Source: DAOUMF01 sp034411955
Lineage (GTDB): Bacteria > Chloroflexota > Dehalococcoidia > SM23-28-2 > RBG-16-64-32
Length of the DNA stretch: 5,301 nucleotides
Direction: 5' to 3'
Assembly (NCBI GenBank): GCA_034411955.1
Contig: DAOUMF010000037.1
Span: forward strand, 1-5,301
Each line of letters starts with the position of its first letter. Within the stretch, counting starts at the first letter, position 1. The notes under the pieces were generated by a model, which was not told the DNA's origin, ran no database searches, and worked only from the letters and a program-made list of their open reading frames with translations. Made by a program: the position numbers and the translations under genes. This document shows, one piece after another, positions 1-3,890 of the stretch.

Positions 1-269
1 AGCACCTGGCCCACCTGTCGGGCTAGCTCGCGGGTCGGTGCCAGCACCAGGGCCTGCACCTGCCTCATCTGAGGATCACAGCGCTCGAGGAGCGGCAGCG
101 CAAAGGCCAGGGTCTTGCCCGACCCCGTCTGCGCCTGGCCGATCAGATCGCGGCCCTGTAGCAACAGCGGGATCGAGCGCTCTTGGATTGCCGTCGGAGT
201 AGTGATGCCCATTTCGACGAGCGCCCGGCGGCTTGAAGTACAAAGCTGGAAGTCATGGAATGAGGTCAA
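1..269 (-). CDS. DEAD-box ATP-dependent RNA helicase, N-terminal part (runs off left edge)
   Basis: Superfamily 2 RNA helicase that uses ATP to unwind or remodel RNA duplexes in the cytoplasm. The first 89 residues are visible. They show a Q motif (T-P-T-A-I-Q at residues 24-29, with an upstream aromatic F4-H-D), motif I/Walker A A-Q-T-G-S-G-K-T (46-53) and motif Ia A-P-T-R-E-L (77-82). The DEAD box and the second RecA domain lie beyond the window. I chose the TTG start at 269-267 because an in-frame TGA lies 13 codons upstream, no ATG or GTG lies between them, an AAGGA precedes the TTG by about 9 nt, and L-T-S-F-H-D matches the usual family N-terminus. An internal ATG at 212 would cut off the beginning of the Q-motif region. 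It sits downstream of the RRM and zinc-knuckle genes on the same strand, 204 bp after the latter. Family assignment is secure; the subtype (RhlE, CsdA and so on) cannot be decided from this fragment. Confidence 0.93.
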   Translation of the reverse strand, partial: MTSFHDFQLCTSSRRALVEMGITTPTAIQERSIPLLLQGRDLIGQAQTGSGKTLAFALPLLERCDPQMRQVQALVLAPTRELARQVGQV

Positions 270-389
270 GGAGTGCGTTCCTTTCGAGGGGGGACAGCGT
301 CAAGCGCTGAAAGGTGGAATTGGTTCGACGATGCAGTAGTGATTGTGGCGTGATAGTAACGGATCTTGCCTGCCTCACACAGATTCAGG

Positions 390-409
390 GTCTACGGTCC
401 TCCGTAGAC
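390..409. other. perfect 8-bp hairpin between zinc-knuckle gene and helicase
   Basis: GTCTACGG and CCGTAGAC form a perfect 8-bp inverted repeat around the 4-nt loop TCCT. It lies in the 204-bp gap between the zinc-knuckle stop (474) and the helicase start (269). No T-run follows it on either strand, so it is not a standard intrinsic terminator. It could be an mRNA processing or stability element, an attenuator, or an operator controlling the helicase. The rest of 270-473 shows no convincing ORF or promoter. Confidence 0.5.
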
Positions 410-473
410 GGCGAGCCGGTGGCGTCAGCCGGACCCCGGATCGGCGCGAGCTGGTTCTCGTGCGAGGGGGCCC

Positions 474-671
474 CTATTTGGAGTCCTTTGCGTCGCGGTA
501 GAGCCTGCGACCTGGGAATACAAAGGGGCCGCGCGTGGAGTTCTTGAACCGGCGACTGGCACCGCACATCAAGCAGATGGCGCTGCTGGTCTCTCCGGAC
601 GGGGTGCCGATGCGCCAGTGGTGGGGACAGGCATCCTGTCTGGTCTTGAGGCCGAAAACGGATTCTACCAT
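474..671 (-). CDS. small putative zinc-knuckle protein (65 aa), overlaps RRM gene stop
   Basis: A 65-residue protein of unknown function. It contains C15-P-H-H-W-x-I, then P-S-G-E-T-S-S, then C33-x2-C36-G and a basic R-R-F-K-N-S stretch. The spaced Cys/His residues look like a small zinc-binding knuckle (C15, H17 or H18, C33, C36). From memory, the H-H-W-x-I-x-x-P-x-G-x-x-S ... C-x2-C-G ... F-x-N-S pattern recurs in small bacterial proteins, notably in Chloroflexota, which is the main reason for calling this frame real. The ATG at 671-669 overlaps the last 7 nt of the RRM gene (CGATGGTAG), a typical translational-coupling arrangement. The basic tail and the RNA-protein neighbours suggest a nucleic-acid-associated role, but that is inference. 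A longer overlapping frame at 385-693 and a plus-strand ORF at 535-798 are less convincing. Confidence 0.68.
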   Translation of the reverse strand: MVESVFGLKTRQDACPHHWRIGTPSGETSSAICLMCGASRRFKNSTRGPFVFPGRRLYRDAKDSK

Positions 672-964
672 CGCGGCCGTCTGCCGCCGCCACCGCCCGA
701 GAAGGATCGTCCGCCTTCTTGGGAGCGCGGTCGCGCCTGGTCGACGGTTAGCGTGCGGCCGTCCAGCGCCTTGCCGTTCAGTTCCTCGATCGCCTTGAGG
801 CCTTCGGCGCCCGTCGACATCTCGACGAAGCCGAACCCGCGGGAGCGACCAGAATAGCGATCGGTGACGACGCTGGCCGATTCCACTGTGCCTGCCTGCT
901 CGAAGAACGTTCTCAGACCGTCGTCGGTCGTGTCGAAGGACACACCTCCGACGTAAAGCTTCAT
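665..964 (-). CDS. RRM-domain RNA-binding protein with Gly/Arg-rich tail (99 aa)
   Basis: Single-RRM RNA-binding protein of the small bacterial Rbp type, many of which are cold-induced RNA chaperones. RNP2 is L-Y-V-G-G-V (residues 3-8) and RNP1 is R-G-F-G-F-V-E-M (42-49), each with the aromatics that stack on RNA bases. The domain closes with L-D-G-R-T-L-T-V-D-Q-A (67-77). A short Gly/Arg/Ser tail follows (80-99), resembling the glycine-rich tails of plant and cyanobacterial homologues. The ATG at 964 gives the canonical M-K-L-Y-V-G start. A GTG two codons upstream (970-968) is a real alternative, because the strong AAGGAGG (977-983) is 6 nt from the GTG but 12 nt from the ATG. An open frame continues upstream to 1048, but it lies in the leader. 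The gene heads a likely operon with the zinc-knuckle gene (7-nt overlap) and possibly the helicase. Confidence 0.93.
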   Translation of the reverse strand: MKLYVGGVSFDTTDDGLRTFFEQAGTVESASVVTDRYSGRSRGFGFVEMSTGAEGLKAIEELNGKALDGRTLTVDQARPRSQEGGRSFSGGGGGRRPRW

Positions 965-1068
965 GGACACGAGGAGCCTCCTTATGGCGCCCTGTGGGGC
1001 ATAGACTTCCGGTCGGGCAAAAGATCTGCCTCGAACGTCGGAAGACAAGGCGCGAGAGGCAGTAGAGT
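965..1068 (-). promoter_or_regulatory. about 100-nt 5' leader of the RRM gene with strong RBS
   Basis: Inferred untranslated leader between the predicted start of transcription (about 1068) and the RRM start. It contains the AAGGAGG ribosome-binding site at 977-983. A small stem of TGCCC and GGGCG around CACA lies just 5' of the RBS, and a TGCCTC/GAGGCA pair 23 nt apart lies near the 5' end. Cold-shock RNA-binding genes often carry long structured leaders of this kind. A regulatory role here is inference, and the structures are short. Confidence 0.4.
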
Positions 1069-1075
1069 CATCCTC

Positions 1076-1104
1076 ATTATCGCTTCCTTGGGGCCTCCGC
1101 GCAA
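1076..1104 (-). promoter_or_regulatory. sigma70-type promoter for the RRM operon
   Basis: On the minus strand, TTGCGC (1104-1099) is followed by exactly 17 nt and then GATAAT (1081-1076). These match 4 of 6 positions of TTGACA and 5 of 6 positions of TATAAT at the optimal spacing. Transcription would begin near 1068-1070, giving a leader of about 100 nt. It is correctly placed and oriented for the RRM gene. Confidence 0.6.
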
Positions 1105-1117
1105 CAGGTGTGATGTG

Positions 1118-1270
1118 TCAGGACATGTGAGACAAGGAAGGGGGTGAGGCAGACTGTCGGGCGGATTGAACCGCGGGCGGCCTCCAGACCGCGCTGATGG
1201 CCGCCGAGCCCAGCGGCACGATCGCGGAACCCAAGATAGCATCCAGCAGGCCGAACAGGTCGTATACCAT
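1118..1270 (-). CDS. possible short hydrophobic peptide ORF (50 aa), weak
   Basis: An ATG-to-TGA frame of 50 codons. The N-terminal half is hydrophobic (F-G-L-L-D-A-I-L-G-S-A-I-V, then P-L-G-S-A-A-I-S-A-V-W, residues 6-29) and could be a membrane-associated helix. The C-terminal half is a low-complexity P/S/Q/R stretch. No Shine-Dalgarno sequence precedes the ATG, and I recognise no family. It overlaps no other called gene. Its segment A-I-V-P-L-G-S-A-A-I-S-A resembles peptides encoded near 1619 and 3338. Chance is a fair alternative in GC-rich DNA. Confidence 0.2.
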   Translation of the reverse strand: MVYDLFGLLDAILGSAIVPLGSAAISAVWRPPAVQSARQSASPPSLSHMS

Positions 1271-1319
1271 CTAGCGGAGCGATACTGAGATCAACTGCAC
1301 TTAGAAGAGATGGCAATAG

Positions 1320-1529
1320 ATGTTCCGGGACATGTACGTCAGCGAAAAGCTTCAAGCGTTTGATGAGCAGTGCTGGCAACGGATTCCACGCGACCCAGCG
1401 ACTGGGAGTGCGGTGAGTTCCAGGACTCTGGCACGGGTGCAAGGATCACGCGGAAGGCGGTTCCCGAACCGGACAGCACTCCTTGGGGGGTTGTTCCTCG
1501 TCCTGGTGTTGTTCGGACTCTTTGCCTGA
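1320..1529 (+). CDS. possible small tail-anchored membrane protein (69 aa)
   Basis: The only plausible plus-strand gene in the window. It encodes 69 residues: a charged N-terminal half (S8-E-K-L-Q-A-F-D-E-Q), a basic stretch R44-G-R-R-F-P-N-R51, and one strongly hydrophobic segment at the extreme C-terminus (residues 52-69, with L-L-G-G-L-F-L-V-L-V-L-F-G-L-F-A). Positive residues just before the helix predict a cytoplasmic N-terminus and a tail-anchored topology. A second in-frame ATG at 1332 (M-Y-V-S-E-K) is an alternative start. An AGAAGAG about 10 nt before the ATG at 1320 is only a fair ribosome-binding site. No family recognised. The orderly charge-then-helix layout and the lack of a competing gene favour it, but no promoter was seen. 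Confidence 0.42.
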   Translation: MFRDMYVSEKLQAFDEQCWQRIPRDPATGSAVSSRTLARVQGSRGRRFPNRTALLGGLFLVLVLFGLFA

Positions 1530-1548
1530 TCTCTTCGCGAGCGAACAC

Positions 1549-1662
1549 TCATAGAGCCGCCATCTTCTGACGCAGCCAGCCCCTCCTAACGTAGCAAGCC
1601 CCATTGACCCCCACCTGACCCAGGCGCGCAATCGCGTCCTCATCCAGGCGCGCAGCAGGCAT
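1549..1662 (-). CDS. possible 37-aa ORF with Shine-Dalgarno sequence, weak
   Basis: An ATG-to-TGA frame of 37 codons preceded by GGAGGA ending about 3-4 nt before the ATG, a reasonable though slightly close RBS. The product begins M-P-A-A-R-L-D-E-D-A-I-A-R-L-G and ends with a basic W-L-R-Q-K-M-A-A-L. No family recognised. Its A-I-A-R-L-G-Q-V-G-V-N segment resembles A-I-V-R-L-G-C-A-G-I-N encoded on the same strand near 3338. It may be a relic rather than a functional gene. Confidence 0.22.
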   Translation of the reverse strand: MPAARLDEDAIARLGQVGVNGACYVRRGWLRQKMAAL

Positions 1663-1744
1663 TCTTCCTCCAAGATCTCACGTGCCTGTTATCGGTGAGG
1701 CCATCCCTTGCAAGGGAGAAGGCTGCAGTCGAGGAAGAGGAGCT

Positions 1745-1771
1745 CGTCTCGGCACAGGTCTTGTCGAGATC
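1745..1771 (-). repeat. 27-nt dispersed repeat, copy 1
   Basis: Matches 3214-3240 at 25 of 27 positions, in the same orientation. On the minus strand it can encode D-L-D-K-T-C-A-E-T, against E-L-D-K-A-C-A-E-T in the coiled-coil ORF at the other copy. The similarity does not extend beyond the core, so this looks like a relic of a related gene or a gene-conversion scrap. The surrounding 1663-1872 shows no convincing gene. Confidence 0.5.
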
Positions 1772-1872
1772 CCGACCGTAGACGAAACGCTGAAGCAGCT
1801 CGGCGCGCTGTAGCCCCGCCGCTCCCCTCCCCGCTGGCTATCTGGAGGATGCCCCTACAGGCGGGCGTCCGG

Positions 1873-2889
1873 CTACTTCTCCTGCAGCGCCGCCACCATC
1901 TGGGGAATCGTCTTCAGCTCTTGCTGGCGGCGAAGGAGGCGGTGGTCGGAGTCGTACTCCTCGTAAATGTGGTCGATGTTGTGCTTGTTCAGCTCTTCGT
2001 GGAGCTGGCGGGAGCCGGTGTAGAGGTGGAACTGGTCCTTGGTGCCGCAATCGACGAAACGGTAGCGGAGCTTGCGCAGGTTGTCGGCGTACGGTTCCAC
2101 CATGCGGACGGGGTCGTGAGGCAGCCACTTCGCCCAGATGTCCGGGAAGAGCTTGCCCGTGCGGACGTCGAAGGGCAACTCGAACCCGAGCGGCTTCGCG
2201 TCCGGATTTGGCGAGTAACACGCCGACATCGCGACCATGTTCAGCAAGTCGTCGAACTGCTCGTCCTTCGGCTGGATGTCCGGGATCTGCTTCACGAACG
2301 AGGCCACGTCGTAGTCGTACTTGGCCATCGCCTGCACGACCTTCGGGATGTCGTTGAGGTAGCAGATCTCGAAGGCGCTGTCGCCGGAGTGGTCGGCGAA
2401 AGCCTGGAAGACGTCCGGGTACAGCGTGGCGAGGGTAAAGGACCCGATGCCGCCGCTGGAGCCGCCGATACAGCCGCGCAGGCCATTGGTGCGGAAGCGG
2501 GAGTCGATGAGGGGCACGAGCTCCTGCACGATGTAGTCCTGGTAGCGGCCGACGGCGCTGGAGTTCACGTACTGGCTGCCGCCGAGCGAGGTCAAGGCGT
2601 CGACGAAGACGTAGATGACGCCCGGCATGCCCTTCTCGAGGATCAGGTCATCGAGGTCCGTGTCGAAGCCGGGGTGGGAGAGGAAGCGGCGGTTGAGGAA
2701 CATGATGCCGCCGCCCGTGAACCCCATGAGCCCGAAGATGACGGGATAGCGTTCGTCGGGCGCGTCCTCGTAGCGGGGCGGCAGGTAGACGGGGAAGCGG
2801 CGGATGTGAGGGTCGCCGAGCGGGTTGCCCTTCAGGACTTCGCTCTCGTAGGTGATGTACGTGATGTTTGGGGAGATGGGTCTCAGCAT
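1873..2889 (-). CDS. alpha/beta-hydrolase esterase (esterase D / PF00756-like), 338 aa
   Basis: Probable cytoplasmic carboxylesterase that hydrolyses ester or thioester bonds through a Ser-Asp-His triad; the substrate is unknown. The sequence shows an oxyanion-hole loop L-M-G-F-T-G-G-G (54-61) and S-Q-Y-V-N-S (105-110), as in PF00756 esterases. The nucleophile elbow is G-G-S-S-G-G (142-147; Ser145). The likely acid is Asp285 in C-G-T-K-D-Q-F-H, close to the D-Q-F block of S-formylglutathione hydrolases, and His316 lies in Y-D-S-D-H-R. The length suits the family. No signal peptide is visible. I chose the ATG at 2889 because AGAGAGG lies 6 nt upstream; the frame is open 26 codons further up, but those residues look non-coding. 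A 13-bp palindrome (2923-2935) sits in the leader. No clear promoter seen. The gene is monocistronic in appearance and unrelated to its neighbours. Confidence 0.9.
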   Translation of the reverse strand: MLRPISPNITYITYESEVLKGNPLGDPHIRRFPVYLPPRYEDAPDERYPVIFGLMGFTGGGIMFLNRRFLSHPGFDTDLDDLILEKGMPGVIYVFVDALTSLGGSQYVNSSAVGRYQDYIVQELVPLIDSRFRTNGLRGCIGGSSGGIGSFTLATLYPDVFQAFADHSGDSAFEICYLNDIPKVVQAMAKYDYDVASFVKQIPDIQPKDEQFDDLLNMVAMSACYSPNPDAKPLGFELPFDVRTGKLFPDIWAKWLPHDPVRMVEPYADNLRKLRYRFVDCGTKDQFHLYTGSRQLHEELNKHNIDHIYEEYDSDHRLLRRQQELKTIPQMVAALQEK

Positions 2890-2922
2890 GCAGCACCTCT
2901 CTTCTGCGTTCGTTGTCGCACA

Positions 2923-2935
2923 CCTCGCAGCGAGG
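2923..2935. promoter_or_regulatory. small palindrome upstream of the esterase
   Basis: CCTCGC and GCGAGG flank a single central A. It lies 34-46 nt before the esterase ATG. It could be an operator half-site pair or a short leader hairpin, but in GC-rich DNA such a palindrome could also arise by chance. The remainder of 2890-3088 holds no gene; a TATACT-like plus-strand hexamer near 2966 has no matching -35 box. Confidence 0.25.
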
Positions 2936-3088
2936 ATGCAACCCCGGGCGTCGTCATGGCGTGTCATATACTGTAGCGCGTGCTTATTTTGCCGCAGTTG
3001 CTAGATGGTCCGTGGTCCAACCGGCCGCGGGTGGTCGTGCTTGAGATCACGGGACAGATCGGGGTGCAGGTGCGCGCAGGAGATGAGA

Positions 3089-3132
3089 AAGGCGCCGGGG
3101 AATACCCGACGCCTTCTTTGTTGTCTTGGGGC
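3089..3132. terminator. bidirectional rho-independent terminator
   Basis: AAGGCGCCGGG (3089-3099) pairs with CCCGACGCCTT (3105-3115) around a 5-nt loop, making an 11-bp stem with one mismatch on the plus strand (C/A) and one G-T wobble on the minus strand. A T-rich tail follows on the plus strand (TTCTTTGTTGTCTT). On the minus strand the stem ends in CCTTTCTC. It lies 57 nt downstream of the coiled-coil ORF stop (3172) and ahead of the esterase promoter region. It therefore probably insulates the esterase from upstream minus-strand transcription. Confidence 0.72.
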
Positions 3133-3171
3133 TGTAGGAGGGGCGGCGAGAGTGGGCGCAGTAGATGTGCC

Positions 3172-3315
3172 CTACTGCCTCAACAACCTGCGAAGGTCGT
3201 GGATGATCTTGCGCGTCTCGGCACAGGCCTTGTCGAGCTCCTCGATCTTGGCCTTGATCGCCTCGTAGCGCTCCGCCTTGGCCTTGCGCAGTTCGTCGAA
3301 AGGCTTGGTGGCCGT
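3172..3315 (-). pseudogene. 47-codon coiled-coil ORF lacking a normal start codon (ACG)
   Basis: A minus-strand frame reading [ACG]-A-T-K-P-F-D-E-L-R-K-A-K, then A-E-R-Y-E-A-I-K-A-K, then I-E-E-L-D-K-A-C-A-E-T-R-K-I-I-H-D-L-R-R-L-L-R-Q, ending TAG. Heptad spacing of hydrophobics (L9, A12, Y17, I20, I24, L27, C31, I37, I38, L41, L44, L45) in a Lys/Glu/Arg background is typical of a short helical coiled coil. Third positions are strongly G/C and a terminator follows 57 nt after the stop, both signs of real coding sequence. There is no ATG, GTG or TTG at its head: the frame opens right after a TGA with ACG-GCC-ACC-AAG, one transition from ATG-GCC-ACC-AAG (M-A-T-K). Either the start was lost by T-to-C mutation, or ACG is used through reinitiation at the adjacent TGA. 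Function unknown. Confidence 0.5.
3214..3240 (-). repeat. 27-nt dispersed repeat, copy 2
   Basis: Partner of 1745-1771 (25 of 27 identical, same orientation). It lies inside the coiled-coil ORF, where it encodes E-L-D-K-A-C-A-E-T. The two copies bracket the esterase gene, about 1.47 kb apart. Confidence 0.5.
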
Positions 3316-3544
3316 TCAGGCGTTGATACCCGCGCAGCCCAGGCGCACAATCGCGGCCGCGGTCAGGCCGGGGAGCAAGGGGGAAGACGGATGCGCGATA
3401 CGCAGCGGCCATCTGCCTTCACAGCAAATGGCGTGCGATCGCACCTGGGATCAATCTCGAGGGAAGTCGCTGGAACAGGGGGTGGCCCTCTGACTCCTGT
3501 AAAATGCGGCCCTTTTGGCGGCTGTTTCGAGGGGAAATCGTATC

Positions 3545-3589
3545 TGGGGCGGGTGATGGGGATCGAACCCACGGCCTTCTGCTTGGGAA
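3545..3589 (-). other. 3' half of tRNA-Gly(CCC), att-site-like remnant
   Basis: Read on the minus strand, these 45 nt are exactly tRNA positions 32-76. They comprise anticodon loop TTCCCAA (anticodon CCC), 3' anticodon strand GCAGA, variable AGGCC, T stem GTGGG, T loop TTCGATC, T stem CCCAT, acceptor strand CACCCGC, discriminator C and encoded CCA. The matching 5' half is absent: upstream sequence lacks GCGGGTG and a D arm, and it cannot pair with GCAGA. Homology starting sharply at the anticodon loop is what integration of a tyrosine-recombinase element into a tRNA leaves at the far end of an island. The plus-strand readings M-G-I-E-P-T-A-F-C and G-D-G-D-R-T-H-G are false proteins that commonly arise at such sites. 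No integrase is in the window. The rest of 3316-3890 shows no convincing gene. Confidence 0.75.
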
Positions 3590-3849
3590 CAACGCTGGTT
3601 GGCCTAATTGCTAAGGCCTCAGATTCAAATCCGGAGTGAAACCGGGGTAAGAATAGGGTGAAATGAGGCTCCGGCGTGCGAGCGTGATTTCGGCATACGG
3701 AGGCTGACAAGGCCGGACCGCCACGACAGGAACGGCCAGCCCGACGTATACATCACTCCTCAGCAGGCAGAAGTCAAGTGATGGTCGCCGTCGGCGGTGA
3801 CTCGCGGACTTCCAGTCCGGGAGCCAGCCAACCCGGAAACAGCGCGAAA

Positions 3850-3865
3850 CCGCTATCTACAGCGG
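3850..3865 (-). terminator. weak terminator hairpin after the antiporter-rhodanese gene
   Basis: On the minus strand CCGCT and AGCGG form a 5-bp stem around GTAGAT, followed by TTTCGCGCTGTTTCC. It starts 26 nt past the distal TGA (3891-3893), a suitable place for the end of the transcript, and it favours the longer reading of that gene. The stem is short and the T-run poor. A stronger 6-bp hairpin with a 3-nt loop at 3805-3819 lacks any T-run. Confidence 0.32.
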
Positions 3866-3890
3866 GCGTGCTTATACCTCAAGGGGTGGG

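Noticed and set aside
535..798. Plus-strand ORF starting M-E-F-L-N-R-R-L-A-P-H-I-K-Q-M
   Set aside because: The start looks protein-like, but it is antisense to the zinc-knuckle gene and then to the RRM gene, where the product turns into an Arg/Pro-rich string. The minus-strand frames carry recognisable motifs.
1708..2976. Long plus-strand ORF of 422 codons
   Set aside because: It is antisense to the esterase. The product is a low-complexity V/D/E/L/R string with no domain, as expected opposite a GC-rich gene, while the minus strand shows a complete catalytic triad.
3595..3635. tRNA-like features on the plus strand (GGCCT/AGGCC hairpin and TTCAAATC T-loop-like motif)
   Set aside because: No acceptor stem or D arm can be paired, and the stem and loop sizes do not fit a tRNA cloverleaf.
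2980..3639. Plus-strand ORF of 219 codons ending in M-G-I-E-P-T-A-F-C-L-G
   Set aside because: It runs antisense through the terminator, the coiled-coil ORF and the tRNA-Gly half. Its C-terminal reading is a well-known false protein produced by tRNA antisense sequence.
3363..3710. Minus-strand ORF of 115 codons with V-G-S-I-P-I-T-R-P-R
   Set aside because: It reads straight through the tRNA-Gly 3' half; no domain, no ribosome-binding site, and composition typical of a chance open frame.
3805..3819. 6-bp hairpin CGGACT-TCC-AGTCCG
   Set aside because: Only a 3-nt loop and no T-run on either strand; not supportable as a terminator or a named element.
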